Shown: positions 37,001-45,934, numbered from the stretch's first letter. The stretch is DNA of 64,000 nt from CAZWRV01 sp964636325 (GCA_964636325.1 CAZWRV010000014.1:1-64000), one strand, 5' to 3'. Notes: generated by a model not told the origin, from the sequence alone. Numbers and translations: made by a program.

Positions 37001-37516
37001 GAAGGTGCTCTTCGCGACGATTTTCGCGTTTAGGCCGGCCCTCTGCATGTATTCCTCGGAAGAATCCCCCTTGAGGACAAGGACTTCTTTTCCCTCAAGA
37101 TCCTTGGCCGCCTTGATGCGGGAGTCGCCCTCCCTTGCAACGATGGCGCCGTGCATGGTGAGATACGGGAAGGTGAAGTCGTAGACCTTGTCGCGTTCTT
37201 CCGTCCTGGCGACAAGCGGAAGGGCATGCAGGCCGCCGTCGGCGAGCTCCTTCTTCAGGTCGGCCCAATAGCCGGTCTTGAAGGCGACATTCTTCCCGAC
37301 CGACTTCGCCGCGGCCTTGATGAGTTCGATGGAGAACCCGTCGGCCTCGCCGTTCTCCTTGACGATGCAGTAGGGCGGATAGTCGTATTCGCATCCTATT
37401 ATGAGTTCGTCCCTGCCCGGGGAATCCTTCGGGGGCGGATCGTCGGAACATACCCCGGCGAAGTGAAATAAAAGCGCCGCCGCCAGGACGGGGAGCCATG
37501 TCTTGGATTTTTGCAT
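34016..37516 (-). CDS. hybrid sensor histidine kinase with two solute-binding domains
   Basis: About 1166 aa. After a signal sequence (WLPVLAAALLFHFAGVC) come two bacterial extracellular solute-binding type 3 domains: one starting IIGCEYDYPPYCI, one starting VVGGDNDYPPYEF. A membrane segment (VAAIAALLLLLLVISMVSA) follows, then two PAS domains. The kinase core has AGGIAHDFNNQLTGIMGYAE with the phosphorylated His, and the ATP-binding NALLNLAINARDAMP, DTGHGM and GTGMGLASV. The C-terminal receiver has DIEMPRMHG with the acceptor Asp and HKPFD. It senses an amino-acid- or sugar-like ligand outside the cell. It follows the receiver-kinase gene by 118 bases. The start is at 37516 (GAGG ahead). Confidence 0.9.
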   Translation of the reverse strand: MQKSKTWLPVLAAALLFHFAGVCSDDPPPKDSPGRDELIIGCEYDYPPYCIVKENGEADGFSIELIKAAAKSVGKNVAFKTGYWADLKKELADGGLHALPLVARTEERDKVYDFTFPYLTMHGAIVAREGDSRIKAAKDLEGKEVLVLKGDSSEEYMQRAGLNAKIVAKSTFSEAMRELSGGRCDALVIQRLLALQLMKETGVENLRIAAQIPGFVQHFCFAVREGDKETLALLNEGLSIVMADGTFRQLQAKWFVPFEAMEHRKSRIVVGGDNDYPPYEFLDANGQPAGFNVDLTRALARQIGVSVDIQLGPWSKIRNDLREGKIDIIQGMFYSPERDKTFRFSPPHTLVEYVVVERKGGGGLNGVDDLKDRVIIVQSGDIMHDLALNKGYGKEIIAVESQEDALLLLSGGKGDCAIVAKIPALYFIEKNRWGNLVLSGDPILSPEYCYSAMRGRESPLDIFIPALAAIKKTGEYRDIQTKWFGPYEREAHYRTILKYVAAIAALLLLLLVISMVSARSLKRLVVQRTKELVAERNALQISEGKFKYIFDNMSSSVVVYEARGDGEDFIFRDFNRAAEKAENISKSDIVGKSVLEVFPGVRDFGLFEVFKRVWKTGRPEQFPLAFYKDDRISGWRENYICKLPSGEIVAIYEDVTERKKADETLREREEENRFLLNNTSDFIARFDPDGIMLYCTEASLRFHGYEPRELINTSGFDNIHPEDRERVREKLKRLVETGSAAATEYRLRRKDGEYMWVEATGRLVSNPAGGKEVIVVQRDITERRKLEERLRQSEKMEAIGTLAGGIAHDFNNQLTGIMGYAEALRSRLDDAGLREYAENIMRAARRSADLTRDLLAFSRKGKFQTVPVDMHRLIEEVVSLLQHSIGKNIEIRRVFNASAATVKGDPSQLENALLNLAINARDAMPDGGTLTISTDIASPDGSGPLQPPPELPPDRYLCVCVADTGHGMDKEVMKHIFEPFFTTKEPGKGTGMGLASVFGTVKGHNGTISVSSSPGEGSAFSIYLPLFQDERKSDGGKGPARGSASKLHFLVVDDEEMIRELLALILRSQGHDVVLCEDGPSALDFYGKFWRGIDLVLLDIEMPRMHGRDVFAKIRAINPDAAVILVSGYSVEGEAQKLMDAGARAFLHKPFDMDELARALKTARVT

Positions 37517-37634
37517 GGGGAACCTCGAACATCGTTTCGGTTTTTCGTCATCAGTTGTTCGTGGACCGTAACCGTCCAACCAGGCGGCGGTATTTCACCA
37601 CATAATCATTTCCCGCGCAACAGAAAGTCCGCAT

Positions 37635-39482
37635 CTACGGTTGTTTTTTCCTGAACCTTTCCTCTGAGGCCTTTGAGGCGGCCTCTAGCTTGGCGACGTA
37701 TTCGCGGCTGTTCGGGACGGGATCCGTATCCTCGGAGCCGCACTGCGGGCATTTGAAAGACTGCTCCTTGCCCTGCTCCTCCTTGAACGGGAAGATGAAG
37801 CCGCAGGAGCCGCACTTGTAGGCGACCGCCACGGCGCCAGAGCACTTCCGGCATTTGACCGCGGCGATGTCAGCGACTTTCATCTCGTCCAGGCTGCCGC
37901 AGGCCAGGCAGCGGACTACGGTCGGAGTGCCCGGGACATAGTCGTCCTGGGCGCTTTTGATGGAAGAGCCGATGCAGCCGGAGATTTTGACTATGCCGTA
38001 TACGCCGAGCAAAAGCAGGCATGCGCCGAGGACATAGACGAGCAGGTATCCGGAGGCGCCCAGCAGGCCTGAAATATCAAGGCTGAGATATGGGCGCTCT
38101 GTTTTCCGACGGACGTCCTTGGGGGGGGCGGGCAGAGGTTTGGCCTTAACCGTAGCCGCGACTTTTTTCCGGCAGGGGGGAGGTGTTTCCTCAGGAGCCT
38201 CTCCGGCATCATCCCCGGCATGTTGCTTCCCCTTGGGGATATAGGTTGGTTTTGATTTCGTCCTGTCCTCCGCGAAGCGCCTGACGAGCCGGCCGAAGTT
38301 GTCGGCCAGCTCGCCGGCCTCAGGCCTTTCCTCGGGATTCTTCGCGAGCATCCTGGACAGCGTGTCGCTCAGCTCTCCGTCGAAGTCGCCGCAGATCGAG
38401 GCCAATTCATCGGGGACGAGGTTCACGACGCAGAACATGACCGTGCCGGCATTCTCGGAGTAGAAGGGATTGGCGCCGGTCAGCGCATGGTATAGCGTGA
38501 CGCCCAGGCTGTAGATGTCGCTCTTGCCCACAAACATGCCTTCGTCGCCGAGGAATTCGGGGGGCATGTATGCGAGGGTGCCCCAGATCTCCCTGCCGAT
38601 CGGGACGGTCGTGCCTGTCCGGGTGGTGACGATTCCGAAGTCCCCGAGCAGGCATCGTCCCTCGGACAGCATTATGTTCTCGGGCTTGATGTCGAAATGG
38701 ATTATGCCTTCCGCCGCTATGTCCCTGATCGCCATTGAAATGTCGAGACCGGCCTTTGCCGCCTCGAGCTGTGACAGCGTCCTCTTCTTGAAAATCCGCG
38801 CCATGTCGCCGCCATCGGCATAGTCCATGGCGACGTAGAGCCTTCCGTCGCACTGTCCGAAGTCGTGGAGCTTAAGTATGTTCGGCGAGTCCAAGCGCTT
38901 CAGTTTTCCGGCGGTCTCGGCGAATGCGTCGTATACCTGGTTTATATCCGGAACCTGCTTGAAGAGCTTGAGCGCGATCTTCCTGTTGTTTTCCGCCACC
39001 GATTCCGCGAGAAATACTATCGAATGCGAGCCGTAGCCGAGCATCTTGAGTATGCGGAACTTGTCCGCGAAGACCACATGGTTCTTCGCCAGTTCGAAGT
39101 CGTTCTTGTGCAGGGAGGACATCCTCAGGAATATCTTCAGCTTCGCGAAGAGGTGGGACTCCTTGACGGGCTTGATGAGGTAGTCGTTCGCGCCGGCGTT
39201 GAGCCCCTTGACGATGTCAGCCTCGTCGTCCATGCCGGACACGATGATGATGGGGACGCCGGCGCCGCCCGGAAGCGCCCTTATGGTGCGGCATGCTTCA
39301 AGGCCGTCCATCTGCGGCATCTGGTTGTCAAGGATCAGCAGATCGGCGCGGTTGGCCTTGAACTCCTCGACGGCCTCGACGCCGTTGGAGCAGAGGACGG
39401 GCTCGTGGCCCAGGAAGTCTATGGCGCCCCTGTAGAATATCTGCGTGACCCTGTCGTCGTCGGCTACGATGATCCTTGACAT
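37635..39482 (-). CDS. receiver-Ser/Thr kinase fusion with membrane segment and zinc ribbons
   Basis: 615 aa. Residues 1-120 are a CheY-like receiver (Asp8-Asp10, Asp52 in LILDNQMPQMDG, Lys104). Residues 140-410 are a Hanks-type kinase: glycine loop GYGSHSIVFLAE, Lys172, HFDIKPEN with Asp264, and DFGIV. A Pro-rich linker leads to one membrane helix (YLLVYVLGACLLLLGVYGIV). The tail carries three CxxC pairs (CLACGS/CRKCSG, CGSCGF, CPQCGS). HFD replaces the usual HRD. It joins two-component and Ser/Thr signalling, and precedes the hybrid kinase gene in the same direction. Confidence 0.9.
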   Translation of the reverse strand: MSRIIVADDDRVTQIFYRGAIDFLGHEPVLCSNGVEAVEEFKANRADLLILDNQMPQMDGLEACRTIRALPGGAGVPIIIVSGMDDEADIVKGLNAGANDYLIKPVKESHLFAKLKIFLRMSSLHKNDFELAKNHVVFADKFRILKMLGYGSHSIVFLAESVAENNRKIALKLFKQVPDINQVYDAFAETAGKLKRLDSPNILKLHDFGQCDGRLYVAMDYADGGDMARIFKKRTLSQLEAAKAGLDISMAIRDIAAEGIIHFDIKPENIMLSEGRCLLGDFGIVTTRTGTTVPIGREIWGTLAYMPPEFLGDEGMFVGKSDIYSLGVTLYHALTGANPFYSENAGTVMFCVVNLVPDELASICGDFDGELSDTLSRMLAKNPEERPEAGELADNFGRLVRRFAEDRTKSKPTYIPKGKQHAGDDAGEAPEETPPPCRKKVAATVKAKPLPAPPKDVRRKTERPYLSLDISGLLGASGYLLVYVLGACLLLLGVYGIVKISGCIGSSIKSAQDDYVPGTPTVVRCLACGSLDEMKVADIAAVKCRKCSGAVAVAYKCGSCGFIFPFKEEQGKEQSFKCPQCGSEDTDPVPNSREYVAKLEAASKASEERFRKKQP

Positions 39483-39510
39483 GGCCTGACTCCTTTAGTC
39501 CCGAATATTC

Positions 39511-39767
39511 AATAATCAATGCTCAATTTTCAATGTTCAAGTTATTTCATTTCCCCATATTCCGTTGAGAATTGAGAATTGTTCATTGAATATTGATTAT
39601 TGTTACGCACCCACCGGGCGGATGTCTTTTTCCCGCAGGGAAAAACCTAGTCCCTTACGGTGCGACTTGGAAAACGTTTTTACAAAAAGTAGTTTGCGCG
39701 CGCCGCGCGCAAGCTACCTGCGCGCCGCAAGGGCGCCTTTTTTCCGCAGGGAAAAACTTAGTCGCTT
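39511..39767 (-). repeat. composite intergenic repeat, inverted boundary copy
   Basis: Reverse complement of 49575-49891, with an internal deletion of roughly 57 bases. It includes AATAATCAATGCTCAATTTT, the palindrome TTTTTCCCGCAGGGAAAAA twice, and GCGCGCGCCGCGCGCAAG. It lies 20 bases or less from coding sequence on either side. Confidence 0.8.
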
Positions 39768-39787
39768 AAGAAATATTGCATTGCCTG

Positions 39788-40648
39788 CTATTCCATCCCG
39801 ACCGTGTAATGGGCCTTTATCTCTGACGGTTTCAGCAGCTTGCGGATCAGGACGAACTCGTCCATCCTCCCCTGGAAGAAATACCTCAGCTTGCCGGAGT
39901 TGTTGATGGCTCCGATGATAAGGGGAACGTCAGCCGCGACACCGGTGCTTGCGCTGGCATTGTATCTGGACGTCATAGGTTCGCCGTTGAGGAATATCTG
40001 AAAATTCCCTTTTTCGCTTGCGATCGCCAGATGCAGCCATTCTCCCGCCTTGAGCGCCGGCGTCCTCCACCCGTAGGCGACTTTTCCGACATCGGCCTCC
40101 ACGGATGTGCCGTTGGAATAGAGGTCATATTGGGAAATCTGCGTCCAATTGGCTCTGCCGAAAAGTACCTTGGTGCCCGAAACATTGTCGAAGTTAACCC
40201 AGATCATCGCCGTGAAGTCGTCCTTGTCCGGGATGATGTTGAGCGCCTTGCGGCCCGGCACCTCGACGTAGGAGCTTCTGCCGTCGAACTGGAGCGCGTT
40301 GTGGAATCTGTTCCGGCCCTTCTTCATCAACCAGTTTGCGTTCCTTATCAGCCCGTTGTATTCCTTGGGTTCGAAACCTTCGACGTTGCATCCGACGGCC
40401 GAGTTGTAGAGCGCCGGCGTTTTGATCCCGCCGACGTCGGCGGTGAACTTAGCGTCGGTGAAGTTGTAGTTGAGGACGGTGTCGGGGTCCTTGTTGAGCA
40501 TTGTGCTGTAGCTCAGCCAGTTGGTGTACCTCGCCTTTTTCTTGGACATGCTGACCATGGCCAGCGTCATGCCTGAGATGATCGCGATGATCGCGATCAC
40601 CATCACCAGTTCGATGAGAGTGAACTTGCTTCTGCGGACCTGCATCAT
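39788..40648 (-). CDS. pseudopilin with LamG-like domain
   Basis: A 286-aa protein. The leader RRSKFTLIELVMVIAIIAII is a prepilin cleavage site plus hydrophobic helix. Residues 105-280 form a LamG/concanavalin-like domain: ALQFDGRSSYVEVPGRKAL, then FTAMIWVNFDNV, then AGEWLHLAIASEKGNFQIFL, then GRMDEFVLIRKLLKPSEI. This joins a pilus-like anchor to a sugar-binding fold. GAGGTG precedes the ATG. It follows the DUF4886 gene closely, 15 bases after its stop, in the same direction. Confidence 0.85.
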   Translation of the reverse strand: MMQVRRSKFTLIELVMVIAIIAIISGMTLAMVSMSKKKARYTNWLSYSTMLNKDPDTVLNYNFTDAKFTADVGGIKTPALYNSAVGCNVEGFEPKEYNGLIRNANWLMKKGRNRFHNALQFDGRSSYVEVPGRKALNIIPDKDDFTAMIWVNFDNVSGTKVLFGRANWTQISQYDLYSNGTSVEADVGKVAYGWRTPALKAGEWLHLAIASEKGNFQIFLNGEPMTSRYNASASTGVAADVPLIIGAINNSGKLRYFFQGRMDEFVLIRKLLKPSEIKAHYTVGME

Positions 40649-40663
40649 TTCGCACCTCTTTAT

Positions 40664-41506
40664 TTAGCGCCTTCCAGAGCTCGCCGCCTTGTGCGCGACG
40701 CTCTTGAGGAATTCGGCGTCTTTCGCAGAAATCTGCTCCGGCCTGAACTTTATCCTGCGGCAGTCCATGCCGAAGAAGAACTCGAACCATACGCAGCCTC
40801 CCAGGAATTCGCCTGCGACGTTCGCATGATGGCTGTCGTAGCCGAGCAGCTTCACTCCGTCCTGATCTCGCCAGAAATATCCGGCGTGCAGCGAGTGCTT
40901 CTCCTTCGGAAGGTTCGGGAATCCCGGATTGCATGAGGCGAACTTGCTGTCCGGTATGAACTTCCATCTGGGGGATGTCGTGGCGAGATGGAACGCGTCG
41001 CCGACTGGAATGATTCTTTTGATGCCGAGTTCCGCCGCGATCGTTTTGTAGGCGTGCGACAGTCCGCGATACATTTTCTCGGGGGTGAACTTCCTGTTGA
41101 ATATATAAAAGTCATCCTCCCTGTAGGCCCAGGTCTGGTGGAAGACGATCTCGGCCTGGGGAGCATATTTTCTGATGTAGCCGCACAGCCGTGCGCCCCA
41201 CGGCCTGTATGTTCCGATCTGGAAACTGAACATGCTGTACTGCTGGATGGTCACATAGTCCCACTTCTCCATCCTCAGCATGGCCTTCAGGCTCATCCTC
41301 TTCCCGCCGTGCCAGTATGGCTTTCCTTCAGGATTGCCGGGGCTGCGTTCATGCTTCACCGCAAGCTTATAGTGCTTTTCAAGCGGACAGCCTCCGATAC
41401 ATGCGTGACCGAACTCCAGCCTGCAATCGCCGGCGCTTTCGACAATCTCCTTGAGAAACCGTGTGGCATTTGCGGAAAAGCTGTTTCCTACCGCGAGTAT
41501 TCTCAT
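40664..41506 (-). CDS. DUF4886-type SGNH hydrolase
   Basis: 280 aa, cytoplasmic. The block I motif VGNSFSANA with the Ser nucleophile is at the start. A Gly in CIGGCPLEKH and the Asn-region IQQYSMFSF follow. The later Asp/His site is less clear, near DSHHANVAGEFL. SGNH proteins near sugar genes often remove acetyl or other acyl groups from glycans. The first gene of a pair, with the LamG pseudopilin 15 bases downstream. A 35-base dispersed motif (41522-41558) lies immediately upstream. Confidence 0.8.
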   Translation of the reverse strand: MRILAVGNSFSANATRFLKEIVESAGDCRLEFGHACIGGCPLEKHYKLAVKHERSPGNPEGKPYWHGGKRMSLKAMLRMEKWDYVTIQQYSMFSFQIGTYRPWGARLCGYIRKYAPQAEIVFHQTWAYREDDFYIFNRKFTPEKMYRGLSHAYKTIAAELGIKRIIPVGDAFHLATTSPRWKFIPDSKFASCNPGFPNLPKEKHSLHAGYFWRDQDGVKLLGYDSHHANVAGEFLGGCVWFEFFFGMDCRRIKFRPEQISAKDAEFLKSVAHKAASSGRR

Positions 41507-41521
41507 GACACCCCTTCTTAA

Positions 41522-41558
41522 TCAAAATGTAAATTTTTCAGCCTAAATGAGTATAACC
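41522..41558. promoter_or_regulatory. 35-base dispersed upstream motif
   Basis: TCAAAATGTAAATTTTTCAG-CCTAAATGAGTATAACC lies directly ahead of the SGNH gene start. Near copies are at 33964-34000, 60747-60780 and, inverted, 60506-60540. It contains a TATAA-like end; whether it is a promoter, an operator or part of a mobile repeat is unresolved. Confidence 0.4.
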
Positions 41559-41731
41559 AGCCCCATGGGGCGATTAGATGAAATATAAACGTCAAGTCGC
41601 CAATTTTAAAGAAGAGCATCACACTATATAATTTAAATATATATTGTTGCTCTTGTTAATATGCAGATAGAATATTATATTTGTAGAAGTTGTTTCAAAA
41701 CTGAGTTTTGAAGTCTGACACCTGAAACCAT

Positions 41732-42650
41732 TTGTTGCCGGCCTATACAATTGACACAGCAGTAATAATAAATGAAATTCCCGTGGTCAAGCTGGCAACC
41801 GGCGCATGCTTTGCGGCGGTCCGGCATGGAAACGACGTGAGCATCGTAGCTTCAAACACAGAGGAAGGAACCGCAGCCATTCTCGAACAGGGCGGTCTCG
41901 ACCGAATCGAAGGAGCCGAATATGCGCCGTCCGCTGAAATCCCTTATTTCCTTGATTCCTGGGACAAATACGGATTCCGCTTCTACTACCGTCCCTGGGA
42001 GACTCCCGGCAAGGACGCAAAGTGGAAGGACTACAAGGTGCTCGGCGAGTTCGACTTCGCCAGGATGGAGAACCACGCCGGATTCGTATACTGGGCCGAA
42101 ACAAGCCAGGTAGACAACGCGGTCGGACTCGACAACGACATCTTCCTTGAATACGGACCTGTCGCCGATGCCAGTTTCCAGGCGTATTTGAAGCGAAATT
42201 ACGAAAGCCCAGCCGTCGTCGCAGAACGCTGGGGCATGGCCGGAAAAATCGCATCATGGGAGGATGTGCGCGTTCCGGATCTGGCTACATTCCTCGGCTA
42301 CGGGCCGGAGGCCATAGACCTTACCGGCACCTGGCGGATCGGCTACGAACCAAAGCCCGAACAGCCTGCGGACGGACAGGAGAAGCCGCAGGAGCCGAAT
42401 CCGATTCTCGCACCTAAGGAATGGTTTGCTGAGAAGTATGACGACTCTTCATGGCCTTCGCTTACGGCCCCGGGCAACGATGCCATGATGCTACTCGAAA
42501 AAAAACCGGCCGTCTTCCGCCGCACATTCGATGTTCCCGGACGCCTGGCCGATCTCGAAGCTTTCGGGCTACGACGTTACCGCGATCAGCAAGATGAAGC
42601 CCGCGCCGGACGACCCGAACGAGATCAGGGAAATAGCCCTCTGGGTCTAT
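41732..42650 (+). pseudogene. glycosidase fragment (GH42/GH2-like)
   Basis: The frame runs about 270 residues without a credible start codon (TTG 41732). It has NHAGFVYWAETSQVDNAVGL, then YLKRNYESPAVVAERWG, similar to GH42-type barrels, then a jelly-roll stretch, DLTGTWRIGYEPK and KKPAVFRRTFDVPG, as in GH2 N-terminal domains. At about 42560 homology stops; another frame continues as SGYDVTAISKMKPAPDDPNE to a stop. Both ends of the original enzyme are missing. Confidence 0.65.
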
Positions 42651-42740
42651 TAATTGAATATCAAGTCATCCTGTCACGAAGTCATCAAGTCACAAAAATT
42701 TTCATGAACCACAAGGAGCCAGACATGGGAAGACTAGGAT

Positions 42741-43270
42741 TTGCCGGCGGCGTCGCAGGAGCTGCGGGGCTTCGGGCGGGTGGACGTGATACGCGCCGCA
42801 TACGAGGCCGGTGCCGGCAAGGCCTGGAGCACGCTGTTCCGCTGCCGGTCGCCGAAGCAGGCTTCGACGCTCGCAGGAAAATTCCTCGCCGACATCCGCC
42901 TTTTCCCGGGCGTCGAGGACGTCAAGTTGGATGCCGGTGGAACCGCCGTTCCCGCGCTTTCAGTTCCCGGCGGTGCGACATTCGCAGTCAGCCTCGACGG
43001 CGCGGAATCGAGGATCGTGATCGGCGGAACCGGCTACAGCACTGAAATATTCGGACCCGAGGGCGTCAATATCGTCGAAGTCCTCGATCCCGATGATGTG
43101 ACGATGGAGAACATAGTTGTCGGCACTTCGGCCAAAGGCGGGTAATGGAAAAACAACATCGACATTCTGCAGACAAGCACCGGAGACGTCCCTTCGTTTA
43201 TGACTTATGACAATGTTTCCGTCTATGGAATGTATGCGAAGCAGCCTTTCCGCAAGGGGCTGTGGATCTT
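42741..43270 (+). pseudogene. fragment of a secreted beta-rich protein
   Basis: A beta-rich frame (LDAGGTAVPALSVPGGATFA, then FGPEGVNIVEVLDPDDVTME) is cut by TAA at 43143-43145. The same frame then goes on as KNNIDILQTSTGDVPSFMTY and VYGMYAKQPF. I read this as one decayed gene with an in-frame stop and no intact start. The family is not recognised. Confidence 0.5.
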
Positions 43271-43930
43271 CACTCGTGCAGCTGCCAGGTCGGGCCGAAG
43301 GCATACGGCTTCAACACCGGCCATGTGTTCGACGTCGACAATACGGATCCTGGAAATGTCTCGAAGTCGTTGATCCACGGCCGGAAGCAGGCGGAGCAGT
43401 ACCATAGAGCATTCAAGGAATTCCACCCGTCGTTCGCCAACTCATTCCTCGCGGCCACAGGCGCCCTACTCGGCGTGCGCGAAACCCGCAGAATCATCGG
43501 GGACTATGTCCTGACGATCGACGACTACCTGGTCCGGAGCAGGTTCCCCGATGAGGTCTGCAGGAATGCCTACAACATCGACGTCCACGGTTCCAGGAAG
43601 CAGGCCGATGAGGACAGGCGCAGAGGGATAGAGGACATCAAGCGCACTCTTGACAAGGAGATCAAGCCGCTGGGGAAGGGCGAGAGCTACGGTGTCCCAT
43701 ACCGATGCCTCACTCCCAAGGGGATGAAGAACCTTCTTGTCGCGGGCCGCTGCATCTCGACCGACCGGCCGACAAACGGCAGCGTCCGAATCATGGCCTG
43801 CTGCCTGACCACAGGCGAGGCGGCGGGAACAGCCGCGACGATGGCCGCCGCAAAAAACACCGACGTCCACAAGGTCGACACCGATGAACTCCGGCGGATC
43901 CTCAGAAAAAACGGCGCGTATCTGCCGTGA
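43262..43930 (+). pseudogene. C-terminal half of an FAD-dependent oxidoreductase
   Basis: The last 210 residues match the PF12831-type FAD oxidoreductase tail: FNTGHVFDVDNTDPGNVS, then ATGALLGVRETRRIIGDYVL, then PYRCLTPKGMKNLLVAGRCI, then ACCLTTGEAAGTAA. The N-terminal Rossmann segment with the GxGxxG FAD-binding loop is absent, so no activity is expected. It follows the two fragments upstream in the same direction. Confidence 0.75.
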
Positions 43931-43993
43931 AATGAATCCGTTTTCCGTTGCCCGTAATCCTTGTCGGTATCTTTGTCGCTGTCTTTGTCGCCT

Positions 43994-44045
43994 TCCGGAG
44001 GGTTGAGCCGAGCTCAACTGCGGCTCAGCACGGCTTCGCCATCCG
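43994..44045. repeat. GGAGGG-TGAGCC repeat, inverted-order copy
   Basis: GGAGGGTTGAGCCGAGCTCA followed by GCGGCTCAGCACGGCTTCGC. The same arms as at 4450-4560 and 8196-8310 but in the opposite order, with no flanking terminal repeats. Confidence 0.5.
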
Positions 44046-44143
44046 TCGAGTTTCTCATCGACAAAACTGCGAATCCCGCAGACGCATGCTCTCTTGACAC
44101 TCGTTTGTCTTTTTATATCCGCCGCCCGGCGGAATAGAATTCC

Positions 44144-44470
44144 GCCGGAATAAGCGTGGCAAGCGCGAAAGAATCGGGTAATGTCCGCGGTAGATCCTTC
44201 CTCTCCGTCCCTCATAACTTCTCGCAGGAAGGCTTCCGCGACCCCTTCTACAATCCAAGGTCGCGGCCCGACGATTCCGTCGGTACTAGATACGCCGTGG
44301 CTATTGACGCGGACAGCAACAGTTCCATAACTCTGCCCGGCGGCGAAACGGTCAATGCCAAAATCGCCGTGTGGTCCTTCGGCCCCGACGGCAAGAACGA
44401 CTGGGGCGCTGCGACCGTCGGTTCCGGCAGCGATAAGAAGGACTACATCGCGTCGTGGAGGGAGAATTGA
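44144..44470 (+). pseudogene. C-terminal fragment of a pseudopilin
   Basis: The frame ends with the tail typical of GspG-like pseudopilins: RYAVAIDADSNSSITLPGGE, then AVWSFGPDGKNDWG, then KDYIASW. The leader with FTLIEL and the helix are missing. It is the fourth broken gene in a row in this 2.7-kb stretch. Confidence 0.65.
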
Positions 44471-44537
44471 AATAAGCCGGGAAGTTTCACGATTGCAGCC
44501 GACCGCAATCGGTCGCAGTCGACTGCAGCCGACTTGT

Positions 44538-45317
44538 TTATTTGGACGATGATTTCCGGGGGAACCTGCTGTTGAAAAGCCTGAGGTCGGAAAGCTTTAG
44601 GCCGGCGAGGCTGACGGTATCTAGGTGATATGAGAAGTCGCCTATTTCGTCGGGCCTGTGCGCGTCGGTGGCGACGGATACGTATGCGCCCTCTTCGGCG
44701 GCTATCCGCAGCATCAGGACGTCGGCCTCGATCGGGTAGTGGGAGTTGAGCTCCACGGCCACGCCGGCGCGCTTCGCCTCGCGGACAACTTCGTGGACGG
44801 TATCGTCCGGCACCTCGAACTGCCTCGATACCCATCTGAAGGGATGGCCCAGGACGTGTATGCCGGAATTGATCAGCTTCAATGTGTGTTCCTTCCAGCA
44901 GGCGAACGTCGCCTCGGGGCTGTCGCCTGTTTCCAGGGACATGTCGAGGAAGTGGACGCTTCCGATGGTGACTTCGAACCTTTTCCGGAATGCCTCGTCG
45001 AACGTGAGCCTGCCGTCGTGCATCATCTCTGCCTCGATGCCCGGTACGATGAACTTGTCCTTGAACTTCGCGATTTCCGCGGGATGCCCTTCCAGCTTTT
45101 CATTCCCCGCGTCGCGGAACTGGTCGAATATCAGGCTGTCGGAGATGAAGTTCCACGACCATGCGACGTCGTGGGGGAAGTAGATGGCCATACCGTGGTC
45201 GGTTATTGCTGCGCCGCCGAGCCCTTCAGCATGTAGAATCCTATCCGCATAGAATTCCAGTGTCAGGGTATTGTCCGCGCAGTAGCTTATGTTGGTATGG
45301 CAGTGCAGGTCGAACAT
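44538..45317 (-). CDS. PHP-domain phosphoesterase
   Basis: A 259-aa PHP (polymerase and histidinol phosphatase) protein with a full set of metal residues: FDLHCHTNISYCA, TDHG, PGIEAEMMHDG, GSVHFLD, VLGHPFRW and ATDAHRPDE. PHP proteins hydrolyse phosphate esters with a three-metal site. The substrate is unknown, though the family includes histidinol phosphatases. It is 38 bases after the GH172 remnant and in the same direction. Confidence 0.85.
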   Translation of the reverse strand: MFDLHCHTNISYCADNTLTLEFYADRILHAEGLGGAAITDHGMAIYFPHDVAWSWNFISDSLIFDQFRDAGNEKLEGHPAEIAKFKDKFIVPGIEAEMMHDGRLTFDEAFRKRFEVTIGSVHFLDMSLETGDSPEATFACWKEHTLKLINSGIHVLGHPFRWVSRQFEVPDDTVHEVVREAKRAGVAVELNSHYPIEADVLMLRIAAEEGAYVSVATDAHRPDEIGDFSYHLDTVSLAGLKLSDLRLFNSRFPRKSSSK

Positions 45318-45355
45318 ATGTAAATATTCAGTTTGCTGAATTCATACTAACATTA

Positions 45356-45688
45356 TCACCCGACTCCCTCGGTCCGCTTTTCAAGGGGGACGAGCGGAGG
45401 CAGCTCGTTCGTCGGGCGGTCGAGATAGAAGTACGCGCAGCTCGACCAGTCGTCGGTGCGCTCGAAGAGGCCGTATGCGCTCTTGACTCCGGCGGGCGAC
45501 AAGTCGATCGGAGCGTTGTCCTTCCCCGTCGGCAGATATTTGTTCCCGGAGAAATACATTTCCCGCCTGGCCGGCGGATCCCAGCATCCGATCTGCTGGA
45601 TCGTCGCGCGTATCTCCTTGCGGAAATAGACCGGATCCGGCAGATGGTAGCGGTAGAAGCAGTAGCGCAGCCTGTCGTGTGAATTCAT
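45356..45688 (-). pseudogene. C-terminal remnant of a DUF2961 (GH172-like) protein
   Basis: The 110 residues match only the end of DUF2961/GH172 proteins: RLRYCFYRYHLPDPVYFRKE, then IRATIQQIGCWDP, then TDDWSSCAYFYLDRP. The N-terminal 230 or more residues are missing. An ATG is available at 45688, so a short product is possible, but a function is not expected. Confidence 0.6.
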
Positions 45689-45934
45689 TGGATTATCCTT
45701 TCAATCACTATGCGATGTAAAACATGTTGAAAAGATAACTGGTTCATGCGAAAATCAAGATATCCCCGTAGTTTTAGGCTGCAATATTATTACCGCGGAT
45801 TTCCGCCATCTCCGCCAAAGGAAGACATTTTCTGACAGGCTGAGGTTCTTGAACTGGAATCAAAGGCCTGGGAACGCCGAGCAGCAGCTCGGCTCCTGGA
45901 TTCTTTGAAACTCTTAGAATTTGCCGGAAATGTT

